Source: Hyphomicrobiales bacterium
GTDB taxonomy: Bacteria > Pseudomonadota > Alphaproteobacteria > Rhizobiales > Beijerinckiaceae
NCBI GenBank assembly: GCA_027483795.1
Contig: JAIXTT010000005.1
Coordinates: 1 to 64,000 of the forward strand
Direction: 5' to 3'
Length of the DNA: 64,000 bases
Positions within the stretch are counted from its first letter, which is position 1, and each line of letters starts with the position of its first letter. The notes under the pieces were generated by a model, which saw only the letters and a list, made by a program, of their open reading frames with translations, did no database searches and was not told where the DNA came from. This document shows positions 56,249-64,000 of the stretch, piece by piece. Position numbers and translations under genes: made by a program.

Positions 56249-57004
56249 CTCCACCGCGGAGATCAGGCGGGCGACGTCCTCGTCGCGGCTGAGCCGATGA
56301 TCGCCGTCCTTGATGAGGGTGATCACGGCCTCGTCGCCGGGCAGGTGTTCGAGCAACTTCATCGCGTGCCGCCACGGGACGTCCGGGTCCTGCATGCCCT
56401 GCAGGACATGCACCGGGCAGCCCGGCAGGATCGGTGCGCCGAACAGAAGGTTGTTCCGTCCGTCCTCGATCAGTCCGCGCGTGATCGGATAGGGGTCGCC
56501 ATAGGCGGAGGGGCGCAGGAAGACGCCCTTCTCCCGGATCTCCTCGCGCACGGGCTCCGGAAAATGCTCCCACATCAACCGTTCCGTGAAATCCACGGCC
56601 GGGGCGATCAGGACGAGGCCCGCGGGCGGGGGAAGACCGCGCCGCGCCCTCTCCCGCGCAACGAGCAGCGCGATCCAACCGCCCATCGACGAGCCGACGA
56701 GAATCGGCGCATCCGCGACCTGGGCGTCGAGAACGGCGAGTGCGTCCTGCGTCCAGCGCGAGATCGTCCCGTCCTCGAAGCGCCCTCCCGATTCGCCGTG
56801 GCCGGAATAGTCGAACCGCACGAAAGCGCGCCCGTTCCGTTCGGCCCGACCGTCGAGCGCGGCGGCCTTGGTCGCGAGCATGTCGGAGCGGAAGCCGCCG
56901 AGCCAGACGACGGTGGGCCCGCGCCCGTCGCGGCGACGAAAGGCGATGCGACGAAGATCGGGGCCGGCGCCCACGTCCAGAAATTGCGGATCGGCTGCGG
57001 TCAT
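56237..57004 (-). CDS. Alpha/beta hydrolase
   Basis: A 255-residue hydrolase. The oxyanion and core strand are PTVVWLGGFRSDMLATKAAA and FVRFDYSGHGESGGRFEDGT, the nucleophile Ser lies in ILVGSSMGGWIALLVARERA, the acid likely in LQGMQDPDVPWRHAMKLLEH and the His in LIKDGDHRLSRDEDVARLI. It lacks a lid signature that would name a substrate; the overall form resembles the ABHD10-like esterases. ATG 57004 is chosen. It is divergent from the glycosyltransferase gene with a 49-bp gap. Confidence 0.85.
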   Translation of the reverse strand: MTAADPQFLDVGAGPDLRRIAFRRRDGRGPTVVWLGGFRSDMLATKAAALDGRAERNGRAFVRFDYSGHGESGGRFEDGTISRWTQDALAVLDAQVADAPILVGSSMGGWIALLVARERARRGLPPPAGLVLIAPAVDFTERLMWEHFPEPVREEIREKGVFLRPSAYGDPYPITRGLIEDGRNNLLFGAPILPGCPVHVLQGMQDPDVPWRHAMKLLEHLPGDEAVITLIKDGDHRLSRDEDVARLISAVEAIA

Positions 57005-57053
57005 CCTACACCTGTGACATGATTCCGCGTCCCTTACACCGCCCGCAGACCTG

Positions 57054-58292
57054 ATGCGATACGTCGCGCAGAACCCCTTCGCAGCCGCCGGCCGCTCGCC
57101 GCTCGCCGGTCGGACGGTGCTGCAGGTCGTCCCCGAACTCGACGCGGGCGGCGTCGAGCGCACCGCCGTCGACGTGGCCGAAGGCATCGCGGCCGCGGGC
57201 GCCCGCGCGCTGGTGGCCACCGAAGGCGGTCGTCTCGTCGGGGAACTGCAGGCGAAGGGCGGAGTCTGGATCCCGTTCCCGGCGAAGAGCAAGAACCCCC
57301 TGCGCATGGTCCTCAACGTCCGCGACCTCGTCGGCATCTGCCGCGAGGAAGGCGTCGATCTGATCCATGCGCGGTCCCGCGCACCGGCTTGGAGCGCGCT
57401 CGCCGCCGCGCGGCTGCTGGGCATTCCCTTCGTCACGACCTATGCGGGCAGCTATTCGGGCCGCACCGCGGTCAAGCTGCTCTACAATTCGGTGATGGCC
57501 CGCGGCGATGCCGTGATCGCCAATTCGCATTACACCGAAGGCCTGATCGCCCGGAACCATCCCTTCGCGGGGGATCGCGTCCGCGTCATCCATCGCGGCA
57601 CGGATCTGCGCGCCTTCTCCCCCTCGGCCGTCGCCGCCGAACGCGTCGACCGTCTGCGCCGCGCCTGGGGTCTCGGGCCCGATACGCGCATGATCCTCCT
57701 CGCCGCCCGGCTCACCGCGTGGAAGGGCCAGAAGGTGCTGATCGAAGCGACGCGCAGGCTCCTCGATGCGGGCGTCCGCGACGTCGCCGTCGTCTTGGCC
57801 GGCGATCCGCAGGGACGCGAGGCCTATGTCCGCGAACTCGACGATCTCGTCGCGGCGCTCGATCTTCGCGGCGTCGTGCGCCGCGTCGGCCATTGCAGCG
57901 ACATGCCCGCCGCGCTGCTCGGCGCGGCGGTATTGGCCGTCCCCTCCACCGAGCCCGAGGCCTTCGGCCGTTCCGCGGTCGAGGCGCAGGCGCTCGGGAC
58001 GCCCGTCGTCGTCAGCGATCTCGGCGCCGTTCCCGAAACGGTGCTCGCGCCGCCCCTGACGCCGGCGTCGGGCCGCACCGGCTGGCGCGTGCCGCCCGGC
58101 GATCCGGAGGCGCTCGCCGTCGCGTTGCGCGACGCTCTGGCGCTCGGCCCGAGCGCGCGCGACGCCATGGCCGAACGCGCCCGCCGCCATGTCGAGGAGC
58201 ATTTCTCGCTCGACGGCATGGTCGCCCGGACGCTCGACGTCTATGGAGCGTTGCTCGCCCGCCGCACGCAGCGGAAAGAGATGCCTCGCTGA
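57054..58292 (+). CDS. Family 4-type glycosyltransferase
   Basis: A 412-residue GT-B fold transferase. The N-terminal half has [20 protein letters not shown] and [20 protein letters not shown]; the nucleotide-sugar half has [20 protein letters not shown] and the E-x7-E motif in [20 protein letters not shown], with a late [12 protein letters not shown]. These fit GT4 enzymes that build cell-surface glycans. Acceptor and sugar are unknown. It precedes infC by 115 bases and is divergent from the hydrolase gene. Confidence 0.85.
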   Translation: MRYVAQNPFAAAGRSPLAGRTVLQVVPELDAGGVERTAVDVAEGIAAAGARALVATEGGRLVGELQAKGGVWIPFPAKSKNPLRMVLNVRDLVGICREEGVDLIHARSRAPAWSALAAARLLGIPFVTTYAGSYSGRTAVKLLYNSVMARGDAVIANSHYTEGLIARNHPFAGDRVRVIHRGTDLRAFSPSAVAAERVDRLRRAWGLGPDTRMILLAARLTAWKGQKVLIEATRRLLDAGVRDVAVVLAGDPQGREAYVRELDDLVAALDLRGVVRRVGHCSDMPAALLGAAVLAVPSTEPEAFGRSAVEAQALGTPVVVSDLGAVPETVLAPPLTPASGRTGWRVPPGDPEALAVALRDALALGPSARDAMAERARRHVEEHFSLDGMVARTLDVYGALLARRTQRKEMPR

Positions 58293-58407
58293 ACGGTCAT
58301 CGGTTGACTTCCATGCCGGTTCTGCGAGTTTTCCCTGTCGTCGACAGGCAGGGGCGGTGCGCTTTACGACGACACGAGGCGCAGCCCCTCAACAGGAGAT
58401 TCGAGCC

Positions 58408-58950
58408 ATTCGCAGACCGATGAGAGCCGCGCCCGTGCCCCAGAAGGAGGGCCCGCGCGCCAACCGCGACATCCGCGGCGTTCGTGAAGTTCAATTGATC
58501 GACGAGACGGGCGGCAACCGCGGCGTGATGCCGTTTTTCGATGCCCTGCGTCTCGCGGAGGAAGCGGGCCTCGATCTCGTGGAGATTTCGCCGAATTCGG
58601 CGCCGCCCGTCTGCAAGATCCTCGATTACGGCCGCTTCAAATTCGACCAGCAGAAGAAGGCGGCCGAAGCCCGCAAGAAGCAGAAGACCGTCGAGGTCAA
58701 GGAGATCAAGCTTCGCCCGGGCATCGACGACCATGACTACGAGGTCAAGATGAAGGCCGTCCGCCGCTTCTTCGAAGAGGGCGACAAGGTCAAGATCACG
58801 CTTCGCTTCCGCGGCCGCGAGATGGCGCATCAGGATCTCGGCGTGAAGGTTCTCGAGCGCGTCCGTCAGGAAATGGGCGATGTCGCGAAGGTCGAGTCCG
58901 AGCCGATGCTCGAAGGCCGCCAGATGGTGATGATCATGGCCCCGCGCTGA
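58408..58950 (+). CDS. infC: Translation initiation factor IF-3
   Basis: A 180-residue IF-3, with [40 protein letters not shown] with [11 protein letters not shown], and the C-terminal [20 protein letters not shown] with [14 protein letters not shown]. The chosen start is ATT 58408 because AGGAG (58394-58398) lies nine bases before it and the resulting N-terminus (I/M)RRPMRAAP matches relatives; the first ATG is 58420 and lacks a site. A rare ATT start is the known means by which IF-3 limits its own synthesis. A strong bidirectional terminator follows. Confidence 0.93.
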   Translation: MRRPMRAAPVPQKEGPRANRDIRGVREVQLIDETGGNRGVMPFFDALRLAEEAGLDLVEISPNSAPPVCKILDYGRFKFDQQKKAAEARKKQKTVEVKEIKLRPGIDDHDYEVKMKAVRRFFEEGDKVKITLRFRGREMAHQDLGVKVLERVRQEMGDVAKVESEPMLEGRQMVMIMAPR

Positions 58951-58973
58951 GCGGCGCGTCGGATCGAAGCATC

Positions 58974-59003
58974 AAAAAAGCCCGGCGCGAGCCGGGCTTT
59001 TTT
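58974..59003. terminator. Bidirectional terminator between infC and motB
   Basis: AAAAAAGCCCGGC (58974-58986) pairs with GCCGGGCTTTTTT (58991-59003) around GCGA. It gives a T-run on both strands and so can end infC and the motA-motB transcript. Confidence 0.95.
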
Positions 59004-59032
59004 CATCGAGGGGCCTCGAGCGGGCGATCGTT

Positions 59033-60121
59033 CTAACCGCCCTGTTCGTTGTATTTCACCGTGATGCTGATGCGCCGGTTGCGCGGATCGGCAGGATCGG
59101 AGGTGTTGAAGGGCTCCGTGTCGGCCACGCCCTCGATCCGGGCGAAGCGGCCCTGCGACACGCCCTGCCTTTCGAGCAGCTGCCGCGTGCTCTCCGCGCG
59201 CTCCGCCGAGAGCGTCCAGTTGTTCCGCGTGTCGCCGGGGTTGAAGGCGAGACTGTCCGTGTGGCCGCGGACCACGACCTTGTTGGGCATGTCGGCGACC
59301 GACTTGGCGACGGCCTCGATCAGCGCCTGCGCCCTCGGCAACAGGCGGGTGGTGCCGAGCGAGAACATCGAGAAATCGGCCTTGTCGATGATCTCGATGC
59401 GCAGGCCGTCCTTCTCCCGGATCAGGCGCACCTGACCCTGAAGGTCCATGAGCCGCTTGTCCTGCGAGAGCCGTTCCATCAGATCCTTTTCGACCTGATC
59501 GAACTTCTTCTGTTCGAGATCGGCGGCGATCTTCTTCTTGTCCTCTTCGGTCAGCTCGGCCGGACCGCCCGAACGGTCGCCCTCGGCGCCCTTGCCGGAG
59601 CCCGTCGCGCCGGCTTCCGCCGCCTGTCCGCCCTTGGCTTCGCCGTCGGCGGCTCCGCCCTTGGCCTGACCCTGCGAGGGTCCGCCCTTGCCTTCGCCCT
59701 GTTCCTCGGCGTCGGTCGGATCGGTTTCCGCGCCCTTGTCGCGGTCCTTGCCGCCTTCGGTATCGCGCGGATTGATCGTGTCCATGAGGCTCGTCTGGAA
59801 GGCCGCGCTCGGCAGACCTTCCGGGTCGAGGATGGAGCGGCCGCCCAGCACGCCGTTCGAGCCCGCCATCTGGCCCGTCTGGACGAGGCTCTTCGGCGTC
59901 GGCTTGAAATAGTCGGCGATGCTCTTGCGCTGCGCTTCCGAAGTGGCTCCGAGGAGCCACATCAGAAGGAAGAAGGCCATCATCGCCGTCATCATGTCCG
60001 CGAGCGCGATCTTCCACGCGCCGCCATGCGCGCCGCCGTGACCGCCCTGGATCTTCTTGATGATGATCGGTGCGACCGGAACCTCGGCCGCGCCGCCCTT
60101 TTTCGGCTTCTCGTCGGCCAT
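59033..60121 (-). CDS. motB: Flagellar stator protein MotB
   Basis: A 362-residue stator subunit that anchors MotA to peptidoglycan. The single membrane helix carries the proton-binding Asp42 in KIALADMMTAMMAFFLLMWL. A long, charged and glycine-rich linker (about 130-215) is followed by the OmpA-like peptidoglycan domain with VVRGHTDSLAFNPGDTRNNW, LSAERAESTRQLLERQGV and the end NRRISITVKY. The linker is longer than in E. coli MotB and very rich in Gly, Glu, Lys and Ala. It begins three bases after the motA stop. Confidence 0.93.
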   Translation of the reverse strand: MADEKPKKGGAAEVPVAPIIIKKIQGGHGGAHGGAWKIALADMMTAMMAFFLLMWLLGATSEAQRKSIADYFKPTPKSLVQTGQMAGSNGVLGGRSILDPEGLPSAAFQTSLMDTINPRDTEGGKDRDKGAETDPTDAEEQGEGKGGPSQGQAKGGAADGEAKGGQAAEAGATGSGKGAEGDRSGGPAELTEEDKKKIAADLEQKKFDQVEKDLMERLSQDKRLMDLQGQVRLIREKDGLRIEIIDKADFSMFSLGTTRLLPRAQALIEAVAKSVADMPNKVVVRGHTDSLAFNPGDTRNNWTLSAERAESTRQLLERQGVSQGRFARIEGVADTEPFNTSDPADPRNRRISITVKYNEQGG

Positions 60122-60124
60122 GGC

Positions 60125-60988
60125 TTATTTGCCCCGGAGCCCGTCGAAGACTTCGGCGAAGGTCGGCTGGTTGTGGTGGCTGATCGAGGAACGGGCCGCT
60201 TCGATGACGAGCGGCTGCGGATGGCCGTGCAGCGTCGCGACGATGATCTGCTTGACGACGTGATAGATCTCGCCGTCCGCCTCGATGACCTGCTTGAGCC
60301 GCGTCGCGATCGGTTCGATCACGCCGTAGGCGAGAAGCACGCCCAGCATGGTGCCCACGAGCGCCGAACCGATGAGGCCGCCGAGAATGGCGGGCGGCTG
60401 GTCGATCGAGCCCATGGTCTTCACGACGCCGAGCACGCAGGCCACGATGCCGAGCGCCGGGCAGGCGCCCGCCATGGCCGTGAGCGCGTCCACGGGCGCG
60501 AGCGCCTCGTGATGATGAGTCTTCAGCGCGTTGTCCATGACGTCGTCGACGGCATAGGCGTTGAGACCGCCCGAGGAGACGACCATCAGGCGCACCGTGT
60601 CCGTGATCATGGCGATCAAGGTATGGTCGCTCAGGAGCTTCGGATATTCGCCGAAGATCGGGCTGCCTTCGGGGTTTTCGACATGGGCTTCGAGCGCCAC
60701 CGGGCCGTCCACGCGCAGGATCTTCATCAGCTTCGAGACGAGGAAGATGACGTCGAGATAATCCTGCTTGTGGTATTGCGGGCCCTTGAGGACCTTGCCG
60801 AAGCCGCCCGCGACGCCCTTCACGATGTCCATGCTGTTGCCCATCAGCATGGCGCCGATGGCGGCGCCGCCGATCGAAGCCAGTTCGAAGGGCGCGGCCT
60901 TGATGATGGGCGTCAGGTCGCCGCCGTGCACGACGAAGACGCCGAACATCGCTCCCATGACGACGAGAAGACCGACGATCGTAAGCAT
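60125..60988 (-). CDS. motA: Flagellar stator protein MotA
   Basis: A 287-residue protein with four membrane segments, MLTIVGLLVVMGAMFGVFVV first and LGVVKTMGSIDQPPAILGGL with SALVGTMLGVLLAYG late. The cytoplasmic loop carries charged residues for rotor contact (DGPVALEAHVENPEGSPIFG). The long form with HGHPQPLVIEAARSSI at the end is that of Caulobacter-type MotA. It is followed by motB and preceded by a 50-bp gap from the Sel1-like gene. Confidence 0.93.
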   Translation of the reverse strand: MLTIVGLLVVMGAMFGVFVVHGGDLTPIIKAAPFELASIGGAAIGAMLMGNSMDIVKGVAGGFGKVLKGPQYHKQDYLDVIFLVSKLMKILRVDGPVALEAHVENPEGSPIFGEYPKLLSDHTLIAMITDTVRLMVVSSGGLNAYAVDDVMDNALKTHHHEALAPVDALTAMAGACPALGIVACVLGVVKTMGSIDQPPAILGGLIGSALVGTMLGVLLAYGVIEPIATRLKQVIEADGEIYHVVKQIIVATLHGHPQPLVIEAARSSISHHNQPTFAEVFDGLRGK

Positions 60989-61038
60989 CGTTTACCCCAC
61001 ACGCGCCCGCCGCATCCGGCGGCAGGCGGCACTCCTGA

Positions 61039-61524
61039 TCAACGCGAACTCCGATCGCCCGGGGGCGAACGAAGCGTCTTCGAAGGCGACGCCGCAACGA
61101 GCGCCGCCAGATTGAACGCGGCGGTCGGCTCGCCCATGGCGGCCGCCGCGGCATAGCGCCGGGACGCCTCGCCGCGGTCCTGCGGCACGCCGAGCCCGGC
61201 CTCGTAGAGAAGGCCGATGGCCGCTTCCGCGCGGGCGTCGCCGCGTTCGGCGGCCCTGCGATAGCGCCGCATCGCCTCCTGCGGGTCCGCGGGCACGCCC
61301 TGACCGTAATGGTGCGCCCAGCCGACCCAGAATTCCGCCGCCGCGTCGCCGCGCCGGGCTCCTTCGCACCAGATCCGCAACGCGGCCCGGGCGTCGCCCG
61401 CAGCCGCGGCGCGGAGGCCGTCCTCGACCGTCGTTCCGCGGTCCGCCTTCGACCTCTCCGCATCGGGATCGGCTCCCGGGGCCGCGGGACGATCGAAGAT
61501 CGATGCCCAGACGATGCTGCGCAT
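61039..61524 (-). CDS. Sel1-repeat protein
   Basis: A 161-residue protein with Sel1-like (TPR-type) helical repeats: AAEFWVGWAHHYGQGVPADP with QEAMRRYRRAAERGDARAEA, and AIGLLYEAGLGVPQDRGEAS with RRYAAAAAMGEPTAAF. Two to three repeats fill residues 55-145. Sel1 proteins act as scaffolds or regulators; the place between motA and a flagellar structural gene suggests a motility role, as with other motility-linked Sel1/TPR proteins, but that is inference. The start is uncertain: ATG 61524 is used, GTG 61599 would add 25 residues. No signal peptide is clear. Confidence 0.62.
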   Translation of the reverse strand: MRSIVWASIFDRPAAPGADPDAERSKADRGTTVEDGLRAAAAGDARAALRIWCEGARRGDAAAEFWVGWAHHYGQGVPADPQEAMRRYRRAAERGDARAEAAIGLLYEAGLGVPQDRGEASRRYAAAAAMGEPTAAFNLAALVAASPSKTLRSPPGDRSSR

Positions 61525-61628
61525 GCGCGAACCGTCGCCCGGACACGGCAGACCCGTGCGCGGGAGAAAGAATTCGCATGAAACGGCGAGGTTTGTCACG
61601 CGGTGCGACTTTCGATCCTACAAGGCGA

Positions 61629-62468
61629 TCAAAGTTTGTCGACGATGCGGGACGCGATCTCGACTTCGGTCTGCAACATGCGCGCATTGCCGTTGTAGAC
61701 CTGTTGGGCGCGCAACATCGTCATCAACTCTTGAGTGATGTCGACATTGGCCTGTTCGAGCGTTCCCGACATGATGTCGCCCGCCTGCGGCGAGCCCGCC
61801 TGCGTGATGACCGGTTCTCCGCTTTCGCCCGTCAAGGCGAAGTCGGTGTTGCCGACGGGACGCAGCGCCATGTCGTTGGAGAAGTTCGCGAGCGCGATGT
61901 AGCCGATGTTGCGCTGGCTGTTGTCCGAATAGGTCGCCTGCACATAGCCCTTGGGGCTGATCGAAATGGTCTGCAGCATCGATTCCGTCGGCGTATCGTC
62001 GGCCTTCACCGACGGGACCTTCGGCGGGATCGTGATGTCCGAAAGCTCGGTGCTGACGCCTTCGTCGGTCGCCGCGAAGCCTTGGACGCGGTTTCCGCTC
62101 GAATCGAGCATGCGGCCGGAAGAGTCCACATTGAAGCCGCCCGCGCGGGTGAAGAAGGTGGCCGGGGCCGAACCGTCCTCCGGCTGGGGCGATTTCAAGA
62201 CGAAATAGCCGCGGCCCGCGATCGCGAGATCGGTGATGCGGCCCGTCGACTTCATCGCGCCCTGGCTGGTATCGCGTGACACGAGGTCGACCGCCGTGCC
62301 GGAGCCCACGGAGGTGCGCGGGTTGGCCGAGGGATCGTTCGGGAACATGTCCACGAAATTCGCGTCGGACCTTTTGAACCCGACGGTGGAGGCGTTGGCG
62401 AGATTGTTGGACGTCACGCCGAGTTCCTTTTGGGCGGCGCGCAGTCCGGACATCGTGATCGGCAGCAT
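61629..62468 (-). CDS. Flagellar hook/basal-body protein, FlgE-like
   Basis: A 279-residue axial flagellar protein. The N-terminus MLPITMSGLRAAQKELGVTS with NNLANASTVGFKR has the conserved SNN-x-AN of rod and hook proteins; the C-terminus MSGTLEQANVDITQELMTML with QQVYNGNARMLQTEVEI is the matching coiled-coil pair. The middle DLAIAGRGYFVL and FFTRAGGFNVDSSGRMLDSS are also typical. FANFVDMF-like DANFVDMF after the N-terminus and the FlgE-like end point to a short hook-family protein; FlgF or FlgG are alternatives. A sigma-54 promoter (62511-62527) lies 43 bases upstream. Confidence 0.85.
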   Translation of the reverse strand: MLPITMSGLRAAQKELGVTSNNLANASTVGFKRSDANFVDMFPNDPSANPRTSVGSGTAVDLVSRDTSQGAMKSTGRITDLAIAGRGYFVLKSPQPEDGSAPATFFTRAGGFNVDSSGRMLDSSGNRVQGFAATDEGVSTELSDITIPPKVPSVKADDTPTESMLQTISISPKGYVQATYSDNSQRNIGYIALANFSNDMALRPVGNTDFALTGESGEPVITQAGSPQAGDIMSGTLEQANVDITQELMTMLRAQQVYNGNARMLQTEVEIASRIVDKL

Positions 62469-62510
62469 GGTTCCATGTCCTTGCGGATGAACTGTCTTCG
62501 GCCCTCATAC

Positions 62511-62527
62511 AGCAAGTCCCGTGCCGG
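62511..62527 (-). promoter_or_regulatory. Sigma-54 promoter of the FlgE-like gene
   Basis: On the minus strand CCGGCACGGGACTTGCT matches the sigma-54 consensus YTGGCACGRNNNTTGCW at 13 of 14 fixed positions, with GG and GC separated by exactly ten bases. Transcription would begin near 62500, leaving a leader of about 32 bases. Confidence 0.82.
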
Positions 62528-62578
62528 CTTTCCGAGGCGCCCGCGCGCCGGGTTCCGCGGCGATCATGCGTGCGGCGC

Positions 62579-62601
62579 TAAAGAAACGCGCGGCCCCGCC
62601 G
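62579..62601 (+). promoter_or_regulatory. Weak sigma-28-like promoter ahead of fliS
   Basis: TAAAGAAA (62579-62586), 11 bases, then GCCG (62598-62601). Spacing fits the flagellar sigma-28 consensus but the second half is only half matched, and many alphaproteobacteria lack this sigma factor. Confidence 0.25.
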
Positions 62602-62636
62602 TTCTCATGGGAGCGAACCGAACGGAGAGACGGACG

Positions 62637-63029
62637 ATGATTCATTCGAACGCCCTCAGAGCCTATCAGCAGGCCGAGCAGAATTTTCTGGTCGACGGGG
62701 CGGACCCTCATCGTCTGGTGAAGATCCTTTTCGACGAGCTGCTGACGGCGCTCGACCGCGTGGACGCGGCGATGGCGGACGCGGATTTCGTCGCGCGGTC
62801 GGCCTCTTCGTCCAAGGCCCTGTCGATCATCTACGTCCTGTCCTCGACGCTCGACTTCGAGCGGGGCGGGGACGTCGCCGTCTCGCTCGCGCAGGTCTAC
62901 GACTGGGCGCGCCGCGGCCTCATCAAGGCCTGCCGCACGAGTTCGCGCGAGGATTTGGCGGAGATCCGCAAGGCGATCGGGGACATCTCCGAGGCCTGGT
63001 CGACGATCGGCTCCGTCAAGGCGGCCTGA
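62637..63029 (+). CDS. fliS: Flagellar export chaperone FliS
   Basis: A 130-residue helical chaperone that binds the C-terminus of flagellin before export. It has the FliS look: NALRAYQQAEQNFLVDGADP with HRLVKILFDELLTALDRVD, and a second half with SKALSIIYVLSSTLDFERGG. ATG 62637 has GGAGAG eight to ten bases ahead. Many Rhizobiales control flagellin through FlaF/FlbT and lack FliS, so its presence is informative. It converges on the sigma-54 activator with only three bases between stops, over a hairpin. Confidence 0.85.
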   Translation: MIHSNALRAYQQAEQNFLVDGADPHRLVKILFDELLTALDRVDAAMADADFVARSASSSKALSIIYVLSSTLDFERGGDVAVSLAQVYDWARRGLIKACRTSSREDLAEIRKAIGDISEAWSTIGSVKAA

Positions 63030-63040
63030 GCGTCAGGCCG
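63022..63040. terminator. Hairpin over the convergent fliS and sigma-54 activator stops
   Basis: CGGCCTGA (63022-63029) pairs perfectly with TCAGGCCG (63033-63040) around GCG. Both stop codons are in the stem. No T-run is present. Confidence 0.45.
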
Positions 63041-64000
63041 AGAGCCGCTCGGTCCCGTTCCGGTCGATCGCGAATTTCCGGATCTTCTCGATCAGCGTCG
63101 TCCGCTGGAAGCCGAGGATCCGCGCGGCGCCGCTCACCGAGCCGCCCGCGTCCTCGAGCGCGATCCGGATGAAGTCGGACTCCATCTCGGCCATATAGTC
63201 CTTCAGGCTGAACTTGTCCGTTCGGCGCAGGACCGCGCGGACGTCGATCGTGTCCGCAGCCGCGGCGGGGCGGGCATCGAAGGCGTCGTCTTCGAAGGCG
63301 CGGTCGATCGCGTCTTCGATCGGTGCGGAGGCTCGCTCGGAGGGCGCCGCAGTTTCGGCCTCCGCGAGACCGTCCTCGAAACCGTCCGCCGCCGCCAATT
63401 CGCCCGCGGCCTCCCACAGGGCCTCGGCCTCGGCCGCGCGGTCGATCCGCTTGGCCGGCTTCACGAGACGCGAGATCATCGATGCGTCGACGGGGCGGTC
63501 GCCGTAGAGCACGCCCGCACGCTCGAGCACGTTGCGCAGCTGGCGGACATTGCCGGGCCATGCCGCCGCCTGCAGGGCGGCCACGGCATCGGGCCGAAGC
63601 CGGGGCACGTTCAGGAAGCCCTGTTCGCGAAAGCGTTCGAGGATCAGCTCGACGAGCGGCGGCACGTCCTCCGGCCGGTCGTCCAGAGCGGCGATGCCGA
63701 TCGGGAAGACGTTGATCCGGTAATAGAGGTCTTCGCGGAAGGCGCCGGTCTCGACGAGCTTGTCGAGGTCGCGATGGGTCGCGCAGACGATCCGGAGGTC
63801 GGCCTTGATCGAACGGTCGCCGCCGAGGCGGGTGAAGCTGCGCTCTTCGAGCACGCGCAGCATCTTCACCTGCATGTCGTGGGGCATGTCGCCGATTTCG
63901 TCGAGGACCAGCGTTCCGCCGGAGGCGATCTCCATGAGCCCCTGACGGGTCTTGATCGACCCCGTGAAGGCGCCCTTCTCGCTGCCGAACAGTTCCCCTT
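63033..64000 (-). CDS. Sigma-54-dependent transcriptional activator (flagellar type), N-terminal part outside the window
   Basis: At least 322 residues of an AAA+ enhancer-binding protein whose start lies beyond 64000. Visible are GELFGSEKGAFTGSIKTRQG (the sigma-54-contacting loop, here GAFTGS rather than GAFTGA), GGTLVLDEIGDMPHDMQVKM (Walker B), LRIVCATHRDLDKLV, EDLYYRINVFPIGI, and AWPGNVRQLRNVLERAGVLY with the arginine finger region. An acidic linker (about 80 residues) follows, then a Fis-type helix-turn-helix, GGSVSGAARILGFQRTTLIE. That HTH, plus the motA, fliS and hook genes nearby, points to a FlbD/FleQ-like flagellar regulator. No receiver can be judged. Confidence 0.85.
   Translation of the reverse strand, partial: GELFGSEKGAFTGSIKTRQGLMEIASGGTLVLDEIGDMPHDMQVKMLRVLEERSFTRLGGDRSIKADLRIVCATHRDLDKLVETGAFREDLYYRINVFPIGIAALDDRPEDVPPLVELILERFREQGFLNVPRLRPDAVAALQAAAWPGNVRQLRNVLERAGVLYGDRPVDASMISRLVKPAKRIDRAAEAEALWEAAGELAAADGFEDGLAEAETAAPSERASAPIEDAIDRAFEDDAFDARPAAAADTIDVRAVLRRTDKFSLKDYMAEMESDFIRIALEDAGGSVSGAARILGFQRTTLIEKIRKFAIDRNGTERLSA

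Overview
The window is about 64 kb of gene-dense, GC-rich DNA (roughly two thirds G+C) from the chromosome of an alphaproteobacterium, most likely of the Hyphomicrobiales (Rhizobiales). The evidence is a gcrA cell-cycle gene, the gene order ubiB-ubiE-mutM-enoyl-CoA hydratase-rpsT-dnaA-dnaN-recF-gyrB, a heme-type FixL with FixJ and a FixK-like regulator, a CycM-type cytochrome c next to kdsB-pheA, and an infC read from an ATT start. No genus can be given. I see no tRNA, rRNA, CRISPR array, insertion sequence, prophage or plasmid function.

Layout. 1-7 kb: end of rpsA, a membrane protein, apaG and arginine genes (argE; argD-argF-hslO with ATGA overlaps). 7-12 kb: gcrA facing a four-gene run (matB, a glutathione transferase, a YbhN-type membrane protein, a PhoR-like kinase). 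12-15 kb: sulfate permease cysTWA without a binding-protein gene. 15-28 kb: ubiquinone genes, mutM, an enoyl-CoA hydratase, a TauE/SafE permease, rpsT and the dnaA-dnaN-recF-gyrB replication cluster. 28-35 kb: a zinc-ribbon protein, an unknown protein, a photolyase, an M3 peptidase, a phasin, a lipoprotein and an AbrB-family membrane protein. 35-39 kb: oxygen-sensing genes fixL-fixJ, a lone receiver domain and a fixK-like regulator. 39-51 kb: an aminotransferase, a symporter-fused hybrid kinase, recR, the yejABEF peptide importer and nudC. 51-59 kb: a MarR-like regulator, kdsB-pheA, cytochrome c, gamma-glutamyltransferase, a chemoreceptor remnant, a hydrolase, a glycosyltransferase and infC. 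59-64 kb: flagellar genes motA-motB, a Sel1 protein, a FlgE-like protein behind a sigma-54 promoter, fliS, and a sigma-54 activator cut by the window edge.

The signals that ordinary genes do not explain lie between genes. (1) Between the AbrB-family gene and the fixK-like gene there is a near-perfect FNR/FixK box, a suitably spaced weak -10, and a non-coding stretch with three hairpins ending in an 11-bp intrinsic terminator. This is a candidate oxygen-regulated small RNA beside its presumed regulator. (2) The 842-bp rpsT-dnaA interval holds a second candidate small RNA with its own terminator, a run of hairpins, and, just ahead of dnaA, a 27-codon leader ORF overlapping a terminator-like structure with a T-run. 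That arrangement resembles a transcription attenuator. (3) Several convergent gene pairs have their two stop codons inside or beside inverted repeats.

All coordinates and motifs come from reading the sequence. Family assignments rest on motif recognition, with no database search.
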